DNA of 64,000 bases from a bacterium. GTDB lineage: Bacteria > Patescibacteriota > Saccharimonadia > Saccharimonadales > Saccharimonadaceae. Under the pieces are notes generated by a model that saw only the letters and a program-made list of their open reading frames with translations, was not told where the DNA came from and made no database searches. The stretch covers positions 248,001 to 312,000 of the forward strand of contig JAUMUF010000001.1 in NCBI GenBank assembly GCA_030530825.1. Reading direction: 5' to 3'. Both the position numbers and the translations under genes were made by a program. Shown in pieces: positions 15,399 to 23,993 of this stretch (the first letter of the stretch is position 1; each line of letters begins with the position of its first letter).

Positions 15399-17921
15399 CT
15401 ACTTTTCGAACTTCTTTATCTTATTCGAAAAGAATTTGTGAACTTCGACCAATATTATTGGAGCAATAAATGCCAGTAGGCTCACGCTAAGTAAATCTTC
15501 AATCTTAACCGGTGAAACGTGGAGAAATTGCGCGAGCGGAGTGAAAATCGCAAGAAGTTGAAGGATGATCGCGACAGCCATTCCAACCCAAAATGCGGGA
15601 TTGAAGGCGCGAGACCCTTTGGTAAAGATTGACTTATCTAAGTTGCGCGCATTGATTGCGTTGGCCCACTGCATAACAACCAAAAGTGTAAATGTAAGTG
15701 TGCGAGCAGTATCTACCCCAGAGGTCTGAGCATAGTAATTGTAGGTCGAAATCGCCATTATAGCCATTAATATCGCAACCCAGATCATCCGCAATGCGTG
15801 AGATTTTTTAAGAATTGGCGCGTCAGGAGCGGATGGTTTTTGCTTCATAATATCTCCCGTAGCAGGCTCAAGTCCGATAGGGATGATCAAGGCGGAGTCA
15901 GTGACTAAGTTGATCCACAAAATCTGAACCGGCACAAGCGGTAGTGGAATACCCAAAATCAGTGCGCCGATCATTGTCAAAGCCTCGCCGGCGTTGGTGG
16001 CGAGAGCATAGAAGAGCATTTTTGAAATATTGGAAACAATTATCCTGCCCTCTTTCATCGCGGTGACGATTGACTTAAAGTTATCATCAAGAAGTACAAT
16101 ATCGCCCGCATCTTTGGCGATCTCACTACCTGAGCCCATAGCGAAGCCGACATTAGCGCCGGCCAGCGCAGGAACATCATTTACGCCGTCACCTGTCATT
16201 GCGGTGATTTGGGATTCTTCAAGCACTTTAAGAATCTTGAGTTTAGTTTCTGGGGTGATTCGAGCAAAGACTAGAGATTTTTCTACTGCTGATTTAAGTT
16301 CTTTATCGTTCAAATTATTTATACGGCTTGCATCAAAAATTTGTTCACGGCTGTCGGCTAAGCCTAATTTGGTGGCAATATGGAAGGCTGTTTCTGGGTG
16401 GTCGCCGGTGATCATCCGCACGGATACGCCCGCCGCCCGCGCTTGCTTGATGGCGGCTGCGCTGGTTTTTCGCAAAATATCAGCCACGGCGATTATCCCA
16501 GAAAATTCCCACTTTTCGCTTGGAGAAACTTCGCTCAGATCGGTGATTTCTTTCGAAAAATCTTTCTTAACAATGGCGAGAACTCGAAACCCGTTAGAGG
16601 TGAAGTGTGCGATTTTTTCAAGCACGATTTTTTTGTCTTTTGTTGGCAAATTAGAATTTTCAAGCAGTTTTTCTGGCGCGCCTTTAGCATAAAGCGTAAA
16701 GTCTTTCCCTGTGTGAAACAGATTGCCACTCAATGCTAAATCTTGGTTGAATCCAAAAGCGTGGAGTGGCTTGGTTTCCGCCAGACTAACACCTTTAAGG
16801 CGCGAAAATTCTTCCATCGCCGTGTCGAGCGGATCGTGGGTTTTGGCGGAATTATTCTTGGAACGGAAGATATTTTCGAAGAAATTTTGCTCGTCTTCGA
16901 AGGTGAAGAACTGCTGAATTGTGAGTTTATTCTCTGTCAAAGTTCCAGTTTTGTCAGTGGCGATTGTAGTGATAACGCCGACGGTTTCAATTGCGCGGAG
17001 ATTGCGAACGAGCGCTTTTTGGCGCGCCATTCGTCGCATTCCAAGTGCGAGAATAATGGAAATTGCGATTGGTAAGCCTTCTGGTACAACCGAAACGCTG
17101 AGACTCATCACAAATTTTAGGCTTTCGAGTAAATCCATCCCGCGGTAAAGGCTAAGCCAAAATGCGAAAACCGCCATAGCGATCGTGGCAAGAATAATTT
17201 TTTTGACCAAGTTGTTGACCTTTTTTTGAACGGGGCTTTCGCTGGAGATTTCTGAAGAAAGTTTGGCGAGTTTACCGAATTCTGTCCTCTCGCCAGTCGC
17301 CGTCACGACTGCCACCAAGTTGCCAGAAATCACAAACGCGCCAGAAAACAACATATTGATTTGCTGGTAGGCCTCAAGATTTTTGCTGTCCAAGGCGTCG
17401 GCGGTTTTGGAGATTGGCAAAGATTCGCCCGTGAGCAAACTCTCGTTGACACGCACGGAGTTGGCGCTCAAAATCCGCGCATCGGCGGGGACTTTGTCTC
17501 CTTCTTTTAGGTTCAAAATGTCGCCTGGCACGAGTTCTGTCTGGCTGATTTGTATGACTTTTCCGTCGCGGACAACTTCGACAATTTGCTCGCTGGTTTT
17601 TCTAAGTTCACGCAGGATTTTTTCTGTGGAATATTCTTGAATGTAAGAAATTGCCGCATTAACGCCAACAATCGCAAAGATAATGATTGCGTCCAGCGTG
17701 TCGCCGTGAAAGACAGAAACCACGCCGGCAAAAATCAACACCAACATAAAAATGTCGAGAAGCGGCTCGAGAATCTTCTTCCAGATTGGCTTGCCGGCGA
17801 CTTTAATTTCATTCAATCCAAATTGCTTTTGTCGAGATTGAACTTCCTTTTTCGAAAGCCCCTGCTCGCTGGAGTTAAGTTTTTTAAGCGTTTCTTCTAC
17901 GGAAAAATTATAAAAATCCAT
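15399..17921 (-). CDS. P-type calcium-like cation ATPase (P2A family)
   Basis: 840 residues with the full P2A layout. It has an N-terminal cation-ATPase domain (VEETLKKLNSSEQGLSKKE), actuator TGESLPISK (near 168), M4 motif VVPEGLPIAI, phosphorylation site DKTGTLT (near 325), GDGVNDVPALAGANVGFAMG hinge, and a C-terminal cation-ATPase domain of about six helices. By family it exports calcium (or manganese) from the cytoplasm. Promoter TTGCCA-17-TAAAAT (17928-17956) lies 6 bases from the ATG, so the mRNA is probably leaderless. Paralogs A and B flank it on the same strand, which may reflect a working link. Confidence 0.92.
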   Translation of the reverse strand: MDFYNFSVEETLKKLNSSEQGLSKKEVQSRQKQFGLNEIKVAGKPIWKKILEPLLDIFMLVLIFAGVVSVFHGDTLDAIIIFAIVGVNAAISYIQEYSTEKILRELRKTSEQIVEVVRDGKVIQISQTELVPGDILNLKEGDKVPADARILSANSVRVNESLLTGESLPISKTADALDSKNLEAYQQINMLFSGAFVISGNLVAVVTATGERTEFGKLAKLSSEISSESPVQKKVNNLVKKIILATIAMAVFAFWLSLYRGMDLLESLKFVMSLSVSVVPEGLPIAISIILALGMRRMARQKALVRNLRAIETVGVITTIATDKTGTLTENKLTIQQFFTFEDEQNFFENIFRSKNNSAKTHDPLDTAMEEFSRLKGVSLAETKPLHAFGFNQDLALSGNLFHTGKDFTLYAKGAPEKLLENSNLPTKDKKIVLEKIAHFTSNGFRVLAIVKKDFSKEITDLSEVSPSEKWEFSGIIAVADILRKTSAAAIKQARAAGVSVRMITGDHPETAFHIATKLGLADSREQIFDASRINNLNDKELKSAVEKSLVFARITPETKLKILKVLEESQITAMTGDGVNDVPALAGANVGFAMGSGSEIAKDAGDIVLLDDNFKSIVTAMKEGRIIVSNISKMLFYALATNAGEALTMIGALILGIPLPLVPVQILWINLVTDSALIIPIGLEPATGDIMKQKPSAPDAPILKKSHALRMIWVAILMAIMAISTYNYYAQTSGVDTARTLTFTLLVVMQWANAINARNLDKSIFTKGSRAFNPAFWVGMAVAIILQLLAIFTPLAQFLHVSPVKIEDLLSVSLLAFIAPIILVEVHKFFSNKIKKFEK

Positions 17922-17927
17922 ATCTAT

Positions 17928-17956
17928 ATTTTAACATAAGCGAGAATTTTTGGCAA
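17928..17956 (-). promoter_or_regulatory. Leaderless-type promoter of the calcium-like ATPase
   Basis: TTGCCA (17951-17956), 17 bases ending in TGT, TAAAAT (17928-17933), 6 bases to the ATG. Confidence 0.75.
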
Positions 17957-17959
17957 AAA

Positions 17960-17984
17960 GAAGCCACCCGGGTGGGTGGTTTTG
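17960..17984 (-). terminator. Terminator of paralog B
   Basis: CCACCC (17964-17969) pairs with GGGTGG (17974-17979), flanked by AAG and TTTT. It is nearly the same as the hairpin at 14872-14898. Confidence 0.75.
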
Positions 17985-17986
17985 GG

Positions 17987-18406
17987 TTAGAGTTCAGCCT
18001 CCTCGTTTCCCGAATGGAATGAGGTCATAGCCTTCTCGACCTTCACTTCTATAAATCTTTTGGCGCGATCTGAAATAGATTCATTTATGTATCTGTACTT
18101 ACTGTATAAGGGTTCATCGTATTCGACAGCAAGCGAATTATCGATCAACTCGAATGTTATTCCTGCAATAACAGTGCCTCCGCCGCTGGTATCGTGCATT
18201 GCGTAAAGTTTGATTTTCGAAGTGGTTTTATCGAAATACATTCGAATTCCGAAAAATCCCCCGTCAGGGTGATAGAATGATATTGTATTTTCGTCATCCT
18301 GCGACTCCTCGATGGCAGACCCTCCGGCTATTAAATCCTTAGCTAGCTCCCTTGCTAGGTTTTCGGAAAATGAAAGCGAAAGTGAAAATGTGAAACTCTT
18401 ATCCAT
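17987..18406 (-). CDS. Small orphan protein, paralog B
   Basis: 139 residues, unrecognised family. It begins MDKSFTFSLSLSFSENLARE and has several strands (ENTISFYHPDGG, GIRMYF, KIKLYAMHD), a glycine turn GGGTVIAGITFE, then YDEPLYSKYRYI and a C-terminal amphipathic helix. It is homologous to the protein at 14900 but carries a longer middle section. The ATG at 18406 follows AAGGAC by 6 bases, as in paralog A. It is monocistronic, between the calcium-like ATPase and a small membrane protein. Soluble, with no signal peptide seen; function unknown. Confidence 0.78.
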   Translation of the reverse strand: MDKSFTFSLSLSFSENLARELAKDLIAGGSAIEESQDDENTISFYHPDGGFFGIRMYFDKTTSKIKLYAMHDTSGGGTVIAGITFELIDNSLAVEYDEPLYSKYRYINESISDRAKRFIEVKVEKAMTSFHSGNEEAEL

Positions 18407-18437
18407 ATAAGGTCCTTCTTTCTTTTAAGATAAATAC

Positions 18438-18490
18438 ATTATATCATTTTTTCGGTAAAAAGTCAACCCTGCCCTTTTTGAGCGAGGTAT
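18438..18490 (-). promoter_or_regulatory. Terminator-promoter overlap before paralog B
   Basis: A weak hairpin (18466-18488) after the 18497 gene is followed by TTGACTTTTT, which supplies -35 TTGACT (18461-18466). The 17-base spacer ends in TGA before TATAAT (18438-18443). Confidence 0.65.
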
Positions 18491-18496
18491 TTTAAA

Positions 18497-18769
18497 TCAA
18501 CAATTCAATAATAATTCAATAATCAAAACTCCGATTATGAAAAATATTGATTCTATAACTATGCTTTTTTGTATATTTTTAAATAAGATGTTGCCGGAAT
18601 ATATAGCACAAAATAGACTAATATATAGAAAAATTATGGCATATAGATTCCAGAACGGCATTACTCTGTATGTAAAATACAAAAGCAAAGATTGTACAGT
18701 AAATGTTGCGAAGAACAAGAGTGGCGCAGGATCTTTTTCTGCGCGAGAGCGACGAGAATATTGACTCAT
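18497..18769 (-). CDS. Small membrane protein, 90 residues
   Basis: Starts MSQYSRRSRAEKDPAPLL, with a basic cytosolic N-terminus. Three hydrophobic segments follow: near residues 17-35 (LLFFATFTVQSLLLYF), 40-62 (LYAIIFLYISLFCAIY) and 68-88 (ESIFFIIGVLIIELLL). The family is not recognised. The ATG at 18769 follows GGAGGTG by 6 bases; an in-frame TTG inside that site is rejected. It has its own promoter and lies between an ABC exporter and paralog B. Confidence 0.75.
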   Translation of the reverse strand: MSQYSRRSRAEKDPAPLLFFATFTVQSLLLYFTYRVMPFWNLYAIIFLYISLFCAIYSGNILFKNIQKSIVIESIFFIIGVLIIELLLNC

Positions 18770-18803
18770 CGAGATCACCTCCAAAAATATTTTTCAGTAT
18801 CTT

Positions 18804-18855
18804 ATTATAGCAATGGTGCAATAAAAAATCAACCCCGCCATTTTCAAGCGGGATT
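18804..18855 (-). promoter_or_regulatory. Terminator-promoter overlap before the 18497 gene
   Basis: Hairpin AATCCCGC / GCGGGGTT (arms 18848-18855 and 18831-18838) ends the ABC exporter unit. The T-tract TTGATTTTTT contains -35 TTGATT (18827-18832), then 17 bases with TGC and TATAAT (18804-18809). Confidence 0.78.
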
Positions 18856-18879
18856 TTGATTTTCGAAAGGAATTTTGAA

Positions 18880-20091
18880 CTATTTTTTAACAAAAAGTGA
18901 TTTTGGATTGACGATTTTGCCGTATGAGAGTGTGCCGTGCTGGAAAATTTTGACCGCCAGCCAGATTGCTAACGCGCCAAAAACCACCAGAAGCCCAATT
19001 CCAATCATTGCTTCGCTTTCGGGTAAAGTACCGAGCGTATTTCTGAGGAGAAGCGCTATTGGCGAAGTTGGCGGGAAGTAAGTCAACGCATCAACTACAA
19101 TTGTTTTTTCTGCGCTGAAGAACATCGGCATCACAAAGAACGGTGCCATCAAAAGCAGAACGATAAAGCCAAAATAATTGGAGGCTTCTTGTGCGGTTGG
19201 CATTGCAGCGCCGAGCGCAATAACAAATCCAATAGTCATCGCAAGTCCGAAAATCAGAATCAGCGCACTCTTGAAGATCGTCCAAGTGTCAAAATTGACA
19301 TTGCTGAAAATTCCGCCCACATCAGGGAGTCCCAGCACCTCACGGAAGTTGAGCGCGATCAGGATTGGTACGAGTAGTGTCAAAATCTGTATTACGCCCA
19401 AGATTGCGATTGAGATAATTTTTCCCAAAATCAATGTTCTAGCGGAGATGCTTGTCAAGATCATCTCTGTTACTCGGTTTTCTTTTTCTTCGGTGACGCT
19501 TGTGAGCATTCTGTTAGACAAAAATACCACTATGAAGTAGAACACCACCAAGAATATTGCTGGCGCGACCATTTCGCGGAGTGGATTGTATTCTTCGCCA
19601 TCACGGAAAAGTTTGTCTTCTACCGAGATTGCATCATTTACGGCTGCGAGTTTATTCTTGTCGATTGTCTCGATTGAAGAATTTTTCAAAAGCGATTTAA
19701 TTACAGCAGAATATTTTCCGTTCTCGTTGAAATTTTTATATTTTCCGTAAACTTGGACTTTTTCTTCGCCCAAATTTTTAGGCACGAAGTAAAACGCGTC
19801 CAAATCGCCCTTTTTGACCTTTTCGATGGAAGAATTTTTATCTTGAGAGATTTTTCCGCCAACGCTCTCGATAACTTGTGGCGCCAAGATTGAACTTTCA
19901 TCACGGATTTCGAAGGAGAATTTTTCTTTAGCGAGTTTCTCGGCGGACTCTGCGGCTTGCTTGCCGGATATATTGCCTAGCCAGAAAAATACGCCATAAA
20001 ACGCTGGAATCATCAAAATTCCTAGCCAAAAAGTTGGTTTTTTGAGCGTGCGACCAACTTCAAACTTGATGACTGTGCCGAGATTAAACAT
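18880..20091 (-). CDS. ABC-2 type exporter permease (NatB-like)
   Basis: 403 residues. One N-terminal membrane helix (PTFWLGILMIPAFYGVFFWL) is followed by an extracytoplasmic domain of about 160 residues. A bundle of five or six helices comes after residue 190, including NRMLTSVTEEKENRVTEMIL, the typical ABC-2/NatB loop. The C-terminus is basic. The ATG at 20091 lies 6 bases after GGAGG; a longer in-frame start at 20124 is rejected. It overlaps the ATPase gene by 8 bases, so the two are translationally coupled. NatAB exports sodium in Bacillus; the substrate here is unknown. Confidence 0.88.
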   Translation of the reverse strand: MFNLGTVIKFEVGRTLKKPTFWLGILMIPAFYGVFFWLGNISGKQAAESAEKLAKEKFSFEIRDESSILAPQVIESVGGKISQDKNSSIEKVKKGDLDAFYFVPKNLGEEKVQVYGKYKNFNENGKYSAVIKSLLKNSSIETIDKNKLAAVNDAISVEDKLFRDGEEYNPLREMVAPAIFLVVFYFIVVFLSNRMLTSVTEEKENRVTEMILTSISARTLILGKIISIAILGVIQILTLLVPILIALNFREVLGLPDVGGIFSNVNFDTWTIFKSALILIFGLAMTIGFVIALGAAMPTAQEASNYFGFIVLLLMAPFFVMPMFFSAEKTIVVDALTYFPPTSPIALLLRNTLGTLPESEAMIGIGLLVVFGALAIWLAVKIFQHGTLSYGKIVNPKSLFVKK

Positions 20092-21004
20092 TTTTTGCCT
20101 CCGTTTCAGAATTCTGATCGCCATAAATCTTCAAGAAAATCTCATTCAAAGTTGATTTTTGGACATTAAAATTGGTAATTGTCAAATTTTCGAAGTTTGC
20201 GAGTTCCTGTAGAATTTCGCGTGGGCTTGCCACTGGCTTAATTTCAGCGTAATTTGCTTCTTTTTTGATAATTTCGAAGAGTTTGGATTCTGGAAGATCG
20301 CCAGAGAATTCCAAGATTATGCGATTTTCGCCGTATTTGTCGCGGATCTGGTCGATCGTGCCGTAAGCTTCGGCTTTGCCGTTTTTGAGCAAAATCGCTC
20401 GCTGGCAAAGTTTTTCAACTTCTTCCATCTGGTGAGTGACCATCACGACAGTAGCGCCACGGGCGTTTTCTTCCTTGATAATTTCCATCAAGAGTTCACG
20501 GTTGACAGGGTCAAAGCCTTTTGTTGGCTCATCAAGAATCAGCAAATCAGGCTCGCCAATAATAGTGATTCCGAGTTGGATTTTTTGCTGTTGACCGCCA
20601 GAGAGTTTTTCAATTTTGAGATCTTTTTTATCTAAAAGGCCTACACGCTCCAAGAATTTATGAGAAAATTCCAGCGCTTCTTTTTTAGAAAGTCCTTTTA
20701 ATCGAGCAAAATAAACCATCACATCGATGACTTTTTCTTTTTTATAGAGCCCTCGCTCCTCTGGCAAATAGCCAATTTTGTGCGATTTTTCTGGGCTAAA
20801 CTTCTCGCCGTTTAATAGAAGTTGTCCGCTGTCGGGTGTGTAGATTCCGAGCAATGCGCGAATTGTGGTGGTCTTTCCGCTTCCGTTAGAGCCTAAGAAG
20901 CCAAAGATCTCGCCCTTTTTTACTTCAAAATTCAATCCATCGATGATCTTTTTTGAACCAAAAGACAGATTAAAATCTCTGATCTCAATGATATTTTCTT
21001 TCAT
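20084..21004 (-). CDS. ABC exporter ATP-binding subunit (NatA-like)
   Basis: 306 residues. Walker A GSNGSGKTTTIRALLG (near 37), Q-loop YLPEERGLY, signature LSGGQQQKIQLG (near 135), Walker B LLILDEPTKGFDP and H-loop THQ. A C-terminal domain of about 80 residues is typical of the NatA/DUF4162 group. It energises the permease encoded next. TAAAAT (21011-21016) lies 6 bases from the ATG, and the -35 position falls inside a run of 16 A (T on the coding strand). GGAG lies between the -10 box and the ATG, but the expected transcript would start at the ATG. Confidence 0.92.
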   Translation of the reverse strand: MKENIIEIRDFNLSFGSKKIIDGLNFEVKKGEIFGFLGSNGSGKTTTIRALLGIYTPDSGQLLLNGEKFSPEKSHKIGYLPEERGLYKKEKVIDVMVYFARLKGLSKKEALEFSHKFLERVGLLDKKDLKIEKLSGGQQQKIQLGITIIGEPDLLILDEPTKGFDPVNRELLMEIIKEENARGATVVMVTHQMEEVEKLCQRAILLKNGKAEAYGTIDQIRDKYGENRIILEFSGDLPESKLFEIIKKEANYAEIKPVASPREILQELANFENLTITNFNVQKSTLNEIFLKIYGDQNSETEAKNV

Positions 21005-21028
21005 AACTCCATTTTATCACGAAATCTC

Positions 21029-21044
21029 AAAAAAAAAAAAAAAA
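21029..21044. repeat. Homopolymer A16 in the ABC exporter promoter
   Basis: Sixteen consecutive A residues, T16 on the strand coding the exporter. Measured from the -10 box, the tract covers the expected -35 position, so changes in its length would alter the upstream promoter. Confidence 0.8.
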
Positions 21045-21053
21045 CGATTTTGC

Positions 21054-22298
21054 TTATTTTGTAATAAAATCCGCCGCCCGCTCTCGGTCATAATATTTTT
21101 CGAGAAAATCTTTTTTATACTCAAAGAAGTTACCGTTTTCAAGACTTTCTCGGATTTTATCGACAGTATTGATTACAAAATACTCATTGTGAATCGAAGC
21201 CAAAGTGCTTGCCAGAATTTCATCGGCACGGAAAAGATGGTTGATGTAAGCCTTGGTGAAGTTCTGGCAAGTATAGCATCCGCAATCCGCGTCAATCGGC
21301 GTAAAGTCCTCTTTGAACTTGGCGTTAGAAATGTTAATCCTCCCACTATAAGTAAAGAGAGCGCCGTTTCGGGCCTGACGAGTTGGTGCTACGCAATCAA
21401 AAGTATCGATACCATACTCAACGCCCAAAAATAAATCCGCAGGTTGCGCGCCCATCCCGAGTAGGTGTCGTGGTTTATTCTCTGGCAAAGTTGTATTGAC
21501 CCAAGTTAAAACTTCTGGAATTTCTTCTGGTTGAAAAATTCCGCCAATACCATAGCCCTCAAAGTCTTTCGACCCCAAAAATTCTGCTGATTCTTTTCGA
21601 AAATCTTCTTCTCGCGCACCCTGAACTACGGCAAAAAGCGCCTGAAGCGGCTCGCCTTTTTTCAGATGCTCGCGGTTAAGTTGATCGTGCCGCGTTAAGC
21701 ATCGCTCCGCCCAAGCGTGAGTTTTGTCTAATGCGGATTTGATCTGCTCTCGCCCCGCAAGAGGTGAGGTCAACTCATCAAACGCCATATGGATGTCGGC
21801 GCCAATTTTGTGTTGAAGTTCCATCGAGATTTCGGGCGACATAAAAATCTTCTCGCCAGAAATGTGTGACTTGAACCAAACGCCATCTTCGCCAACTTTG
21901 GCCAATTGCTCGGCAGAATGCTTAGCCAATTTCGAAGAGCCCTTTTCTGTATGCGAAGTTGCGTCGATGCCTTTTTTGTAGGCCATTCCCAGTGAAAACA
22001 CCTGAAATCCACCGCTGTCCGTAAAAGTCGGTGCCGGCCAATTCATAAATTTATGGATTCCGCCGGCTCGTGCCAAAATATCCGCTCCTGGTCGAAGCAT
22101 CAAATGATATGTATTAGCCAAAACTGCCTGCGCGCCCGTGCTTCTGATCTGTTCAGGAGTGAGCGCCTTGACAGTAGCGTTGGTTCCGCCTGCGATGTAA
22201 GCGGGTGTTTTTATCTCGCCGTGTGGAGTTTTGATGATTCCGGTTCTTGCGAGGGTTCCGTCAAGGCGAGTTTTAATTTCGAAGTTGATTGCTTTCAT
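21054..22298 (-). CDS. tgt: Queuine tRNA-ribosyltransferase (tRNA-guanine transglycosylase)
   Basis: 414 residues. It swaps guanine 34 for preQ1 in tRNAs with GUN anticodons. Visible: NTYHLMLRPG, FTDSGGFQVFS (catalytic Asp), DECTSPL equivalent FDELTSPL near residue 145, the second catalytic Asp in YGIDTFDCVAPTR, and the zinc site CGCYTC with a distal His in INHLFR. The ATG at 22298 follows GAGGAC; a longer ORF reaching 22460 overlaps the upstream gene and is rejected. It forms an operon with the gene at 22306, 7 bases upstream. No preQ1 synthesis genes are visible, so the base may be scavenged (inference). Confidence 0.95.
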   Translation of the reverse strand: MKAINFEIKTRLDGTLARTGIIKTPHGEIKTPAYIAGGTNATVKALTPEQIRSTGAQAVLANTYHLMLRPGADILARAGGIHKFMNWPAPTFTDSGGFQVFSLGMAYKKGIDATSHTEKGSSKLAKHSAEQLAKVGEDGVWFKSHISGEKIFMSPEISMELQHKIGADIHMAFDELTSPLAGREQIKSALDKTHAWAERCLTRHDQLNREHLKKGEPLQALFAVVQGAREEDFRKESAEFLGSKDFEGYGIGGIFQPEEIPEVLTWVNTTLPENKPRHLLGMGAQPADLFLGVEYGIDTFDCVAPTRQARNGALFTYSGRINISNAKFKEDFTPIDADCGCYTCQNFTKAYINHLFRADEILASTLASIHNEYFVINTVDKIRESLENGNFFEYKKDFLEKYYDRERAADFITK

Positions 22299-22305
22299 TT
22301 TGTCC

Positions 22306-22785
22306 TCAGATGATTTTTTTGTAAGAAATTCGCTTAAAAGTCCGCCAAGTGCCCACGCTATCGGCGTTAAAACAGCGCAATTCGCCATCTTTAATTTCTG
22401 CGATTTCGACCAATGCTGGGTTGTATGGGACGCGCGTTTTGTAATATCGAAGTTCCTCATCAGAAATATGATGTCGCGATGGGAAAATCTCTAAAAATTG
22501 AAGTCTTGCCCGCTCGGAAAAATACTTTTTTTGACCATTTGGCGGAAAGATTTTGGCAGATTTTATGTTCATTTTGGATAAGAATTTTTGAATATCGCCG
22601 AGCGTCAGCCGAGATTCGCCAGAGATAAATGCATAAAGTTTGCCTTTTTCTGCGCGAAAAATAGTCGCTTCAGCAGAATAACTTACTGCCATATCGCGCG
22701 CCAAGACTTCATCGAATTTTAACTTAACTTCGAAGTGTTTTTGGATAAATTCTTCAAGATTTTTATCTGAGTAGGTTGATTTCAT
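22306..22785 (-). CDS. Hypothetical protein, 159 residues, operon with tgt
   Basis: I do not recognise this protein. It is hydrophilic, mixed alpha/beta, with a helix near 60-75 (LGDIQKFLSKMN), FPPNGQKKYF, and a conserved-looking stretch RYYKTRVPYNPALVEIAEI. The C-terminus is basic (WRTFKRISYKK). TAAAAT at 22792-22797 sits 6 bases before the ATG with no Shine-Dalgarno site. Its promoter diverges from xseA. The tight coupling to tgt hints at an RNA-related role, but this is a guess from context only. Confidence 0.8.
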   Translation of the reverse strand: MKSTYSDKNLEEFIQKHFEVKLKFDEVLARDMAVSYSAEATIFRAEKGKLYAFISGESRLTLGDIQKFLSKMNIKSAKIFPPNGQKKYFSERARLQFLEIFPSRHHISDEELRYYKTRVPYNPALVEIAEIKDGELRCFNADSVGTWRTFKRISYKKII

Positions 22786-22841
22786 GAAATTATTTTACCA
22801 CAAATTGGGCAAAAAATAAACACGCGTGTTATAATATTTAT

Positions 22842-23993
22842 ATGAGTTTTGACTTTGATGAATTTGCCGACCTCTTGGACCAGCCGAGCGAGAAGGTAGA
22901 AAATCTCGTGCCACTTTTTACGGTTTCCGGATTTGTTGAAACGGCTAATCAGATTTTCGAAACGGCCGCACCTTTGGTGATGATTGAGGGTGAAGTTTCG
23001 AGTTTCAAGATTAATCAAGGTAAATATGTTTTCTTTGACCTTAAAGATAAAAAATCAACGCTGCCCTGTTTTATGATGCTTTATCAGATGAGATTGCCGC
23101 TTGAAGATGGTATGCGTGTGGTTGCGACGGTTCGCCCCAAGATTACTGATTGGGGCAAATTCAGTCTGACCGTTGTTGAGATCAAGCCGCAAGGAGAAGG
23201 TGAACTCAAGAAGAGTTTTGAGATTTTGAAGAAGAAACTTGAAGCAGAGGGCCTTTTTGATCAAAGCAAAAAACAGTCTATCCCTGTTGGGTCTAAAAAT
23301 ATCGCCGTGATTTCAAGCACACAGGCGGCTGGATATGCTGATTTTATTAAAATTTTGAATCAGCGTTGGGGAGGAGCGCGCGTGCGAGTTGCTCATACGC
23401 AAGTTCAAGGAGCGAGCGCCGCTAACCAGATCGCCAGCGCTATTGAGTATTTTAACAATCTTGATGATAAGCCTGAAGTTATTGCGGTAATTCGTGGCGG
23501 TGGATCGGCGGAAGATTTGGCGAGTTTTAATGAAGAAGTTCTGGTGCACGCGATTTTTAATTCCAAGATTCCGATAATTACTGGTATTGGTCACGAGATT
23601 GATGATAGTTTGGCTGACTTGGCGGCTGATTTGGCGGCTGCTACTCCGAGTCATGTGGCGCAAATTCTTACTCCAGATAGGATGGCTGAGATTGAGATTA
23701 TTCGTTCTCGAATTATCCGAGCTGGTGATTCTATCGTTTCGAAAATTGGCTTGGAAATTTCCAATATTGCAGAAAAGCGCGAGAGTTTAATGACTGTGAT
23801 TTCGGAAAGTATCGCAGATGTGCGAGCGGAAATTTCTTCCAAGAGGCGATTGCTGGAAAATCTCAATCCAGAATCAGTTTTGAAAAAAGGCTATGCGATA
23901 GTGAGAGGCGTTTTATCAGAAAAACAAGAAATTGAGATTGAGTTGTTTCAAAAAATAATTAAAGCGGAGGTAAAAAATGTCAGAGAAAAATAA
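22842..23993 (+). CDS. xseA: Exodeoxyribonuclease VII large subunit
   Basis: 383 residues. An OB-fold lies at about 25-115 (VMIEGEVSSFKINQGKYVFFDLKD). The nuclease core follows with ISSTQAAGYADFIKIL, the conserved VIAVIRGGGSAEDLASFN, and PIITGIGHEIDDSLADLAA near residues 205-270. The C-terminal half is helical. XseA with XseB degrades single-stranded DNA to oligonucleotides. TATAAT (22830-22835) is 6 bases from the ATG and no ribosome site is present, so the mRNA is likely leaderless. The gene overlaps xseB by 17 bases. Confidence 0.95.
   Translation: MSFDFDEFADLLDQPSEKVENLVPLFTVSGFVETANQIFETAAPLVMIEGEVSSFKINQGKYVFFDLKDKKSTLPCFMMLYQMRLPLEDGMRVVATVRPKITDWGKFSLTVVEIKPQGEGELKKSFEILKKKLEAEGLFDQSKKQSIPVGSKNIAVISSTQAAGYADFIKILNQRWGGARVRVAHTQVQGASAANQIASAIEYFNNLDDKPEVIAVIRGGGSAEDLASFNEEVLVHAIFNSKIPIITGIGHEIDDSLADLAADLAAATPSHVAQILTPDRMAEIEIIRSRIIRAGDSIVSKIGLEISNIAEKRESLMTVISESIADVRAEISSKRRLLENLNPESVLKKGYAIVRGVLSEKQEIEIELFQKIIKAEVKNVREK

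Noticed and set aside
22298-22460. 54-residue N-terminal extension of Tgt
   Set aside because: It overlaps the upstream gene and lacks family similarity; ATG 22298 has GAGGAC and begins the conserved domain.
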